From an uncultured Lachnospiraceae bacterium (GTDB lineage Bacteria; Bacillota; Clostridia; Lachnospirales; Lachnospiraceae), in the NCBI GenBank assembly GCA_947600145.1, contig CANQGA010000005.1:1-39979 (forward strand): a stretch of 39,979 nucleotides of DNA. Direction: 5' to 3'. This document shows positions 7,992-16,384 of this stretch, in pieces. The number at the start of each line of letters is the position of its first letter. Position 1 is the stretch's first letter. Below the pieces are notes generated by a model that worked only from the letters and a program-made list of their open reading frames with translations, ran no database searches and was not told the DNA's origin. Position numbers and translations under genes: made by a program.

Positions 7992-10062
7992 ACAGCTCCT
8001 CCAATCCCACCGTGATGCGCTTCACGAAGTCCACGGGAACATAGATCGTACTGCCGGCCTTCATATACTCAATCTGCCGCTTCTCGCCCTCGGTGAAGGG
8101 CATCGGATAATCGAAGTCAGCCGGACTGCTGTAATCATAGAGATAGGGGCCCGTCAGCTGCTCGTCTACGAACGAAAGGTCTGTCATATAAGGTCCGAAG
8201 ACGGCTGTGATCTCTTCCCGGTACCTGCGGATATCATCCATGTGCTTTCTTCTGATACGGATCTGAAGCGTATCCGCGTCGTCATGCTCGTTGAAGTAAT
8301 TGATAATGGAAGTGCCGCGCATCACATTGCAGGCCATGCTCAGATAGCGTGAGAACTGCTGCATGGCGCCGTCGATCTCGCCGCGTATTCCTCCCATTAC
8401 TCCGTTAAAATCGCTTATCCTCTGTTTCAGGGCGCCGCGCAGGCAGTAAAGGCAAATGATCCCCACCAGCAGCATCAGAAGCAGAGAAGCCCCCACGACC
8501 GCCGAACTGGCTCCGAGATAGGAACCTGTACTGCTGTTGCCCATAAACAGCGGCACAAACCCGACCAGGAACACCGCGAGGACGGCAATGCCCGTCGCGA
8601 TCGTTGTGATCCTGGTCATTCGGGCGTCGATCTTCTCGCGGACGACCTTGTCCTCTTCCTCCATCGTCTTTCGGAACGGACCGGCGTCGCTGACATCCCG
8701 GGTCTGCACCTCTACCATGCGCAGCTCCGAATCCGCCACAAATTCTTTCACATCTTCAACCTGGAATGAGTTCATCTGCTTCGCCCTGGACGCGTCCAGG
8801 CTGTCCATGGCATGGAAGCTCTCCACAGACTTGCGCAGACCGCGGTGCACCTGCTTAAGCAGCCGGTACAGCGTCCGCTCCGACTCCAGATAGTCCGTCT
8901 CCCAGGCGTATTCTTCATTCTTCGGACAGTCAAACGAAAGCCCGATACCCTTCTTGTCCGCATAAAGTCCGCTGTCGTCAAAAGCAGCGTCCACCGTTAC
9001 GGGAACCGTGACCTGAGTGCAGTATTCCGCCTCTACATCATGATCCGTGATCTTCGCCTTTGTCTTGGATTCCAGATTCCTGATCTCCGCCTCAATGACC
9101 TCCTCCGTCGCGGCAAGCTTCGCGCTGTAGGACACCATCATCCTGCGGAGCGCATCCTCGTCATTGACGCAGTCCAGCCGGTACACCCGGTTCGGCCGCA
9201 GGCTGTCCGCCGGCACGTCGTTGCTCGCGAACAGCAGCGCCGCGTACAGAAAACGGATATAATCAAAGGTATAGTTCTGATGATCCTTCGGCAGGATATC
9301 AAAGATCAGATACCGCATCTTGTCAAAATACAGGTTCCAGTCATAGAACCGTGAATACTGGTGGGAGCTGTAGGAAGACCACGAGTAATCGATATCGCAC
9401 TGCGCGTCGCTGTAAGTGCGCATCGCGATGCAGTATACCTCCGCCGGCATATGGATCCCCAGCGACTCTTCGCCTATGATCTCCTTCTCGCGGATCTCCT
9501 CCTTGCATCTTGCCTCGTCCAGATACCCTTTAAATTCCGGGTCGCTCGCGGCCAGATTATTGTGACCCCCTGACACGACCGGCGGCTCGCAGAAATGCGT
9601 GACCAGCCGAACCAGAGGTTCCGACGCCGCCTCGCGGAAGGCGGCCGTCTTCGCCTCAAGCACAGCCTTATAGTATTCCTGTACCTTTATCCGGTACTCT
9701 TCTACGGCCTCGTCATAGGCCTTCTGCGCAGCGGCCCTGTCGTCGTCACTGTCCGATGCGGGCTTTACCTTTTTCGGCGCTTCCGGCTTCTCGGGCGCCG
9801 TATACTTCACCCGTTCAAACGGATTCCTCTGCTCAATGCCTTCCTCATCGCAGAGGATGACGACGCGCCACTGCTCATGGCGCGCCACCGTCCTCACCAG
9901 CTCCGGCACGGCGTCCCTGATCGTCTTCGCCTCACGATCCCACTGGCAGAACGCGACCTTGTCCTTATTCACGAAGGGCTTCAGAAAGATGTTATACTCA
10001 TGTATACTGTCCAAATGCGGTTTCTCCGCGATCATTACAGTAAACACTTGGTCTACCTCCAT
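7984..10062 (-). CDS. Conserved-type hypothetical protein with two adjacent TM helices and coiled-coil-like segments
   Basis: 692-aa ORF; IATGIAVLAVFLVGFVPLFMG and GASSAVVGASLLLMLLVGIICLYCL; sits between the tubulin-like and 1299-aa genes with minimal spacing. The start is uncertain (a GTG at about 10047 has the better-placed GGAGGT). Confidence 0.75.
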   Translation of the reverse strand: MEVDQVFTVMIAEKPHLDSIHEYNIFLKPFVNKDKVAFCQWDREAKTIRDAVPELVRTVARHEQWRVVILCDEEGIEQRNPFERVKYTAPEKPEAPKKVKPASDSDDDRAAAQKAYDEAVEEYRIKVQEYYKAVLEAKTAAFREAASEPLVRLVTHFCEPPVVSGGHNNLAASDPEFKGYLDEARCKEEIREKEIIGEESLGIHMPAEVYCIAMRTYSDAQCDIDYSWSSYSSHQYSRFYDWNLYFDKMRYLIFDILPKDHQNYTFDYIRFLYAALLFASNDVPADSLRPNRVYRLDCVNDEDALRRMMVSYSAKLAATEEVIEAEIRNLESKTKAKITDHDVEAEYCTQVTVPVTVDAAFDDSGLYADKKGIGLSFDCPKNEEYAWETDYLESERTLYRLLKQVHRGLRKSVESFHAMDSLDASRAKQMNSFQVEDVKEFVADSELRMVEVQTRDVSDAGPFRKTMEEEDKVVREKIDARMTRITTIATGIAVLAVFLVGFVPLFMGNSSTGSYLGASSAVVGASLLLMLLVGIICLYCLRGALKQRISDFNGVMGGIRGEIDGAMQQFSRYLSMACNVMRGTSIINYFNEHDDADTLQIRIRRKHMDDIRRYREEITAVFGPYMTDLSFVDEQLTGPYLYDYSSPADFDYPMPFTEGEKRQIEYMKAGSTIYVPVDFVKRITVGLEELYD

Positions 10063-10086
10063 CCATTCTTTAGTCAGACTTCGTTA

Positions 10087-13000
10087 TCATGACTCCGATG
10101 CGTTATCCTCTGTTCTGTTGATCCTGGATTCATTGATCAGTTCCCTGAGGTGCATAAGCACATCCTCAAAATCATCCGGCTCCGGCGTAATGCTCATGGC
10201 GTTGCGGATCTTGCGGTAGATCAGGTTGATCACTTCATTCTCCGACGCCTCGACGCCCATATTGAGCATCTTGTTCTTCTCGTAATTCTTCAGGAACTTC
10301 TCAAACTGCTTCTGAAGCTCGGTGCACAGCAGGAACTTGGCGTCCTGCGGCTGCTCCCACATATTCAGCTCGTCGCGCAGCACGTCGATGACCGCCTCTA
10401 CCATGGCAGCGATCTCGGACAGGAACCTCTGGCTGTTGGGCAGCGTGTTGTAGTATCCCATCGGGATCACGAACAGGCTGGCGTTGTTCTCGTTCAGGAT
10501 CGATACTTTGAAATGCTCCACCGCCTTGGCAAACATCGTGTCCTTGTAGTTGGACTTGTGGATCATGTCGCGCCTGCGGTTCTTCTCCTTGATCTTATCG
10601 ATGTCTTCCACAATGGCGGAGCTGATATACAGCGCGTCAAGCACCTCGAAGAACTCATCGCACGGCGTTCCGTTGGAGACGATCATCTCCTCCTCGCGCT
10701 CGTCGGAATTCTCATACTTGAAGACCATCTTGCCGTTGGCGGCGGCGGACAGCTTCCGGTAGCTGATGGCGTCGTAGATCAGGCCGTAGATCATCGCCTT
10801 GTGGATCTTCATGATCCGGCGGTTCTGGTAGTCGAAATCCAGCTCCGGCATCACGGCCACGGAATCCCACCTCTTGTCGATATGGGTGGAGATCATCATA
10901 TTCTTCGTGGAATCCGGCCCGATATGTCTCGAGTAGCTGGTGTAAGCGGTGTGGTAAAGGCCGGCGTTCTTCTTGCCTGTCTCCGTCTTGAGCGGGCTCG
11001 CGAACTTGTTCAGCTTGTCCGGTGTCAGGTTGTACAGGGCGTTGAAGAAATGCAGCTCATACCGGGAGATCGTGTCTACCGGTTCGCCCTTGGGGATCAG
11101 ATCGCGGATCCGGAAGGTCCTCATTCCCAGCAGCTCGCGGTTGTAAGCGCAGAGCTTGATCTCGCGGGCCTCCTCGTTGGTGATCCGCTGGATGCCGGGC
11201 GCCGAGAGGCGCTCGCCCATGGCGATCATCTCCAGGATATGGCGCTTGTTGTCCTCCGCGGTCACCTTGTCGTAGAGCTGGCCGCCCTCATCTCCCTGCT
11301 CCTCGCGCATCTTGATGCGGGCCTGCAGGCGGTTCTCCATGGCGATGGCGTCCACGATGTTGCAGTCGATCGAATCGCAGTTGGAGCGCACGCTGCTGCG
11401 GAAATACTCAAGCAGGATATCGTCAAAGATATCGATGCGTCTGTCTTCCTCGATGACGTCCGCCAGACGCACCTCGCGCTGGAAGGCGACGTTGGACTTC
11501 ACCGCGTCGAAGATCTTGCCGTTTAACTCGGAGTCCAGCAGGGCTCCCTCCTCGCTCTTGCTCCTGGTGGAATTGCTCAGTTCCTTTAAGAGATCTCTTC
11601 CGGAGCACACGTTGAAGACGGAATCGCCTTTCACAAACTGCAGGCTGTCTACCAGGTCGTCCTGTCTGCGGAGCAGGGCGGATACCTTCTCGCCGAAGGT
11701 CTGATAGAAGTCTTCAAACATCTTGTTCAGCTCACCCACGTACTCAGCGCCCAGGCGGTACGCCTCCAGTTCGGCCATCGCGTCGCCCAGGTTGGTGATG
11801 GTGCTGTAGTAATCCGTGAAGCAGGAGTTGATCGTATCGTAGATCTTCTCATAACCGCCGAGCTTCTCAAGGATATTGGGATCCTGGCCCGCGGCCTTCT
11901 CCGCCTCGCACAGCTCCTGCAGGTTCTTCTCTTTCTTCTTGCGGCTGTAGCCCGCGTCGAAGGTGCCCGCGTCGTTGGCGTCGGGAGCATACAGGTCGAG
12001 GTTGGGCATGATGATATCGTTGATCTTCGTCTGGGTGCTGATCACCCGCTTGTCCATCTCATTCTTCACCATGTAAAGGACATAGCGGGCCGCGTTGGGA
12101 TGGCAGATCTCGCCGTAGCTGTTCTTTAAAAGCGCCTCCAGCGTATATTCCTTCTTCTCATTGATCGTCTTGGATTCATTGAAGAAGATGGCCTCGGCCA
12201 TATTCTCGCCGGCCTTCTTGGCGCACATCTGGACCGCGCTCTGATAGGTCTGGAGGTTCCTGTAGTTCTCCAGCGCCTTGCCGCGCTCTTCCGGATTGTT
12301 CTTGTAGTCGATCTCCTCGGCCAGATGGTTCACTTCGTTTCTCGCGCCCAGCACCATCGTGTTCTCGCTGACCGCCTTGTGCATCTGCTCCGCCAGGGCG
12401 TTAAAATACCGCGTGACTCCCTTATTGGCGTCTTTCAGGAATTTCGCTTTCAGGTCCTTGGAGAAGGTGTCCTGAGAGGAATTCATCTTGTCAATATATA
12501 CCTCGGATCTCTTCGGGCTCTCGCTGGCGGCCAGGCCTTTCTTGCGGGCTTCCTTGATCTTAAGCTCAAACTCATTGTCATACTTGGACCACTTGGCGGC
12601 CTCTCCCTCGCCGCCGATGCTGGCCATCGCCCAGTCGTAGGCGATATAATCGGCGATATCCTCATACGGATAGCGGATCACGCCGGCGCCGATGCCGCCG
12701 AAACGGTTGCGGCCGTAGTTGCCGGGGTTGGACATCTCCTTGATGATATTGTCCTCTACGGAGAACGCCTTCTTCTGCATCGGGCCGATGTTCTGCTCAT
12801 ACAGGGCCTGGGATGCCTGCTTCTCGTACTGGCTGACGCTGATCATCGTGCTGTCCTCGGCGTTCTGTCCATCCATCAGGAAGCAGAAATCGAACGGCAG
12901 CAGGGAAAGGGACTTCAGCTCCGTGGTTCCCGGATTGGCGAAATCCATATGCAGTCCGCTGTAGCGCTTCAGATCCTCGTCGATATCCAGGAAACCGGAG

Positions 13001-13683
13001 CCCTTCATCATGAACGCGTTGATCTCCTTGATCGTAGCGTAGGCGTTGCGGCGCTGGCTCTCACGTTCCGCCATGGAATCGATCACGCTGTCCAGAGTCT
13101 CCGGCAGCAGGATCAGGGAGCGGACGATCAGGCTGGTGTTGGGATATTTCTTATTCACGTAATCCCGGATAAACATGGCAAGCGGAAGCACGATGCCGGA
13201 ACCGGTTCCGCCGGAAGCCGTGGAGACCATGACGCAGCGCATGGCCTGCTTCATCTCCTTGCCGGATTTGCGGAACAGATCGTCGACGGCGTCATACAGA
13301 CGGCTGATCTTGCCGGTCTTGATGGTGGAATTCAGCGCCAGTCTGGAGATCGCGCGCACCTGGCCCGCGCCCTCCGAGACGGTCTTATCGTACAGGACCG
13401 CGTTCTTGGGGAACCAGTTGTCAAGAGCGTCCTTGTCATAGTCCAGATAGTTGCCCACAGTCTGGGTATTGGACGTCTGCACATAGTAGATGTTCGCGCC
13501 GCTCTTGGCTACATTCGACAAGTCGTTCACATTGGTGTCCAGACAGAGGAAGTTGACGTTCTCCGACTCGCCCTTGCGGCACATCTCCGCCACGCCCTTT
13601 ACGATGCGGCTTCCGGTGCCTCCGACGCCCACAAACAGCGTCGGCGCTTCCACGACATTGTTCTTCAGGTTTTCCTTGGTCAT
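10087..13683 (-). CDS. Tubulin/FtsZ-like GTPase domain protein (Tubulin_2-like), about 1200 aa
   Basis: N-terminal APTLFVGVGGTGSRIVKG (FtsZ-type first glycine loop) and MVSTASGGTGSGIVLPLA (tubulin/FtsZ signature GGTGSG). The ATG at 13683 is preceded by GGAGGG; the ORF-track start at 13698 is GTG. Confidence 0.85.
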   Translation of the reverse strand: MTKENLKNNVVEAPTLFVGVGGTGSRIVKGVAEMCRKGESENVNFLCLDTNVNDLSNVAKSGANIYYVQTSNTQTVGNYLDYDKDALDNWFPKNAVLYDKTVSEGAGQVRAISRLALNSTIKTGKISRLYDAVDDLFRKSGKEMKQAMRCVMVSTASGGTGSGIVLPLAMFIRDYVNKKYPNTSLIVRSLILLPETLDSVIDSMAERESQRRNAYATIKEINAFMMKGSGFLDIDEDLKRYSGLHMDFANPGTTELKSLSLLPFDFCFLMDGQNAEDSTMISVSQYEKQASQALYEQNIGPMQKKAFSVEDNIIKEMSNPGNYGRNRFGGIGAGVIRYPYEDIADYIAYDWAMASIGGEGEAAKWSKYDNEFELKIKEARKKGLAASESPKRSEVYIDKMNSSQDTFSKDLKAKFLKDANKGVTRYFNALAEQMHKAVSENTMVLGARNEVNHLAEEIDYKNNPEERGKALENYRNLQTYQSAVQMCAKKAGENMAEAIFFNESKTINEKKEYTLEALLKNSYGEICHPNAARYVLYMVKNEMDKRVISTQTKINDIIMPNLDLYAPDANDAGTFDAGYSRKKKEKNLQELCEAEKAAGQDPNILEKLGGYEKIYDTINSCFTDYYSTITNLGDAMAELEAYRLGAEYVGELNKMFEDFYQTFGEKVSALLRRQDDLVDSLQFVKGDSVFNVCSGRDLLKELSNSTRSKSEEGALLDSELNGKIFDAVKSNVAFQREVRLADVIEEDRRIDIFDDILLEYFRSSVRSNCDSIDCNIVDAIAMENRLQARIKMREEQGDEGGQLYDKVTAEDNKRHILEMIAMGERLSAPGIQRITNEEAREIKLCAYNRELLGMRTFRIRDLIPKGEPVDTISRYELHFFNALYNLTPDKLNKFASPLKTETGKKNAGLYHTAYTSYSRHIGPDSTKNMMISTHIDKRWDSVAVMPELDFDYQNRRIMKIHKAMIYGLIYDAISYRKLSAAANGKMVFKYENSDEREEEMIVSNGTPCDEFFEVLDALYISSAIVEDIDKIKEKNRRRDMIHKSNYKDTMFAKAVEHFKVSILNENNASLFVIPMGYYNTLPNSQRFLSEIAAMVEAVIDVLRDELNMWEQPQDAKFLLCTELQKQFEKFLKNYEKNKMLNMGVEASENEVINLIYRKIRNAMSITPEPDDFEDVLMHLRELINESRINRTEDNASES

Positions 13684-13710
13684 GTTCTTACCCTCCACGT
13701 TTCTTAATTA

Positions 13711-16293
13711 TTATGAATATTTTAAAGCCACCACCATAGTGAAAGTGGCTGATCCTCCGTCTCCGCTTGCGACCTCGCCCGTGATGGTGCAGACGCCGCG
13801 GTTCGTCACGCGGATGTCAAGCGGCGTGTTCGCGCGTCCTCCGGACCTTACAAGCCCTTTGCCGTCCGGGCTGCGCATGAACAGAACGCTTCCGATCTTG
13901 GCGGAATTGACCGCGTTGATGTTGCTGGCCGTAACCTTTTTGACGCTGATCGCCCGCGAGGCCGACTTGGTGATCCGGGGGCTCGCGGCCTCCAGTTCCA
14001 TCAGGACGCCGCCTTTGATCATCGGGTTCGGCGGATACTTGGGAACGCTGATCTGCAGGCTTCCCTTCTTCTTGTTGCCGCCGGAATAGGACACCGGCAC
14101 CTTGCCTTTGGTCGGCATTCCGTCCACCGTGAAGACCTTCAGCTCCGCGCTGATCGCCTTCGGGAGCCGTTTCGCGTTCAGGTAGCGCCAGATCACGAAG
14201 GCCACCAAAAAGACGATCAGGAGTCCGCAGAGGATATAGACCCATCTGGGCAGCATCTGCAGCTCTACGCTGCCGCCTCCTTCCGCCGAGATCTCACGTC
14301 CGACCACGTCCTCCGCGGCGGCCGCGGCCTTGAAGCGGAATTTGCCGGTGGTCTTCTCCCACGCCGGATCCGCGGCGATCCGGTACGCCGACTGGCCCGG
14401 AAGAAGCTCCGCTTTCAGCCCTATCTGATCGGCGACGACATCGAACCGGACCTGCTCCATCTCAGCGTCGGTCATGTCCCGGCCGTCCAGACTCAGATGA
14501 ACGACGGCGACATCCGCGTCGTCCAGCTGCGACAGGGTGAAGTATTTCTTATCCTGCTCCACTTCCATCGTCAGCACATTGGTCACGTCCTCGAGCATAA
14601 ACTGAACGCTCTCCGTGCCGGACTGGGCCGTCTGATCGTTGTCATTGACATAGGAGGCGGACACATGGATCGTGTATGGACCGCAGTCCGTATCCTGGGC
14701 GCTGCCCGCGTACTTCAGGTTCAGCGCGTAGCCGTCCGTCCCTTCGGACAGGTCACAGACGGCGTTTCCGCCCTCCAGGGAAACATTGACGTCGGTACGG
14801 TCCAGCTTATCGCCGGTGATCTGTTCTCCTTCATAGAAAATGCCGATCTGATAGCTGCCGGCCTCCTCCAGCTCCGGAAGCTGATAGACATCCTTTCCCC
14901 CCGAGACCCGGATCGACAGGTTCCCGATGGGACGCTGCGTGACGGAAAAACCGCCGGAAGGCCATCCCAGCTGCGTGCCGGTCTTGCTGATCCGGTAGCC
15001 GCTTAAGAATGTCACCTCCGCCGCGGCGTCAAGACTGTCGCCCTCCGCCAGCTCCAGCTCCAGCCCGCCGGCCTCGTAGACATGCTCGGTCTTTTCCTCG
15101 CCGTTCTTTATGTAAGTGATCACATAATCCGTTTTGCCCAACAGCGGCGAGTTCGTGGTATTGCCGCCGCTGTCCACCATGCCGTAGACGATGCGGTAAG
15201 TGCCCGGATAGAACTGGGAGCTGTCCGTTACCTGGCTGCCCTCCTCGTCAAGCAGCTTTACGGACAGATCCACATCCGGCTCGTAATACGCCGTGATGCT
15301 GCTGGCGCTGCCGGTATAGCTCAGATCATAGGTCCCTGCCGGGCAGTTCGTGTAGGTGACGATCCTGCCCTGCAGCGCCGTGTCAGCGACACATTTGCCC
15401 GTGTAGTTGCCTCCGGCGCCGTTCTCGCTGTAATGGGGCGAATAGGAACCGGTCTCCTGGCCCGCCGTATTGCCCGCGGCGTCGGTCAGCGTCACATTGT
15501 CCAGATTCTCCCCCTGGACGAACACGATCAGCTTGCTCAGCGGAATGTCGAACGTCAGCTGGCCGTTCTGCTGATTGGCCTGGGGCAGCTCGTCGCGGCC
15601 GAAGATCAGGTTGCACATGCCGCTTAAGGCCGACGGGACCTGCTGGGAGGTAGCCGTTATCCCGGAATAGAGATTCCTTCCGGCGACCTCCGGGACCTCG
15701 CTGGCATTCACGTCGATGCCCAGATAAAGGACGTTGACCTCCTGATTATACTCGGTAAGAAGCTCGGACAGCCGGGACTTCGTGTCGCCCGCCAGAGTGA
15801 GGCCGTTCTCATAGAACACCTCGCCGTCCGTCAGGACGATGAGCCATTTCTCATCCGTGTCGGCGCGAAGCAGCCCGTCGTAGGCACGCATGACCGCCTC
15901 GATATGGGTGTCGCCGGCCCTCGGCGTATAGATATCCTGGATATACCGGGCGTCCGAGGTATCGCTGATCACAAGGGGGTTTTCTTTCGTATAAGAAAGC
16001 GCGCCCACCTCGATATCGTTCATGGGATACACCTGCAGCGTATCCCCCTGATTCATCATGGCCGCGAATACCTCGATCGCATATGTAGCCTGGCACCAGG
16101 CCTTCTTTCCTCTTTCATACATGGAACCGGAATTGTCGAACACGATCGCGATGGCGTGGGTGGTATTTGCCTTGGAAATTCCGCCCGCCGCGCGGGCCGG
16201 TACAGATACCGACGTCAGGACTGCCGCCACCGCGATCCACAGACTTAACAGACTTCTTATCCTCTTATGTCCATTTCTCACTGACTTATCCAT
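13711..16293 (-). CDS. Secreted/membrane-anchored VWA domain protein with C-terminal TM and cytoplasmic tail
   Basis: Signal peptide (SLLSLWIAVAAVLTSVSVPARA), VWA MIDAS IAIVFDNSGSMYE (DxSxS), WLIVLTDGEV; TM WVYILCGLLIVFLVAFVIWRYL, followed by an approximately 120-aa tail. Confidence 0.9.
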   Translation of the reverse strand: MDKSVRNGHKRIRSLLSLWIAVAAVLTSVSVPARAAGGISKANTTHAIAIVFDNSGSMYERGKKAWCQATYAIEVFAAMMNQGDTLQVYPMNDIEVGALSYTKENPLVISDTSDARYIQDIYTPRAGDTHIEAVMRAYDGLLRADTDEKWLIVLTDGEVFYENGLTLAGDTKSRLSELLTEYNQEVNVLYLGIDVNASEVPEVAGRNLYSGITATSQQVPSALSGMCNLIFGRDELPQANQQNGQLTFDIPLSKLIVFVQGENLDNVTLTDAAGNTAGQETGSYSPHYSENGAGGNYTGKCVADTALQGRIVTYTNCPAGTYDLSYTGSASSITAYYEPDVDLSVKLLDEEGSQVTDSSQFYPGTYRIVYGMVDSGGNTTNSPLLGKTDYVITYIKNGEEKTEHVYEAGGLELELAEGDSLDAAAEVTFLSGYRISKTGTQLGWPSGGFSVTQRPIGNLSIRVSGGKDVYQLPELEEAGSYQIGIFYEGEQITGDKLDRTDVNVSLEGGNAVCDLSEGTDGYALNLKYAGSAQDTDCGPYTIHVSASYVNDNDQTAQSGTESVQFMLEDVTNVLTMEVEQDKKYFTLSQLDDADVAVVHLSLDGRDMTDAEMEQVRFDVVADQIGLKAELLPGQSAYRIAADPAWEKTTGKFRFKAAAAAEDVVGREISAEGGGSVELQMLPRWVYILCGLLIVFLVAFVIWRYLNAKRLPKAISAELKVFTVDGMPTKGKVPVSYSGGNKKKGSLQISVPKYPPNPMIKGGVLMELEAASPRITKSASRAISVKKVTASNINAVNSAKIGSVLFMRSPDGKGLVRSGGRANTPLDIRVTNRGVCTITGEVASGDGGSATFTMVVALKYS

Positions 16294-16305
16294 AGGTACC
16301 CCCTG

Positions 16306-16325
16306 AAAAGTTCATAAAAGTTCAT
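16306..16325. repeat. Exact 10-bp direct repeat AAAAGTTCAT x2 in the VWA gene leader
   Basis: aaaagttcat aaaagttcat (16306-16315, 16316-16325), between the -10 element and the VWA start codon. Confidence 0.85.
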
Positions 16326-16331
16326 AAAATT

Positions 16332-16360
16332 ATTATAAATAGCTTTTTGATATTTTACAA
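16332..16360 (-). promoter_or_regulatory. Predicted sigma-70/A promoter for the VWA-tubulin operon
   Basis: Minus strand TTGTAA (16360-16355), 17-nt spacer, TATAAT (16337-16332); about 40 nt upstream of the VWA ATG; AT-rich island in a GC-rich region. Confidence 0.75.
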
Positions 16361-16384
16361 GTAATATTTTAGCGTTTTAACGCG

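Noticed and set aside
10150-13707. Long plus-strand ORFs opposite the tubulin-like gene (458 aa and 460 aa)
   Set aside because: Antisense frames of a gene with clear FtsZ-type motifs; no independent start signals.
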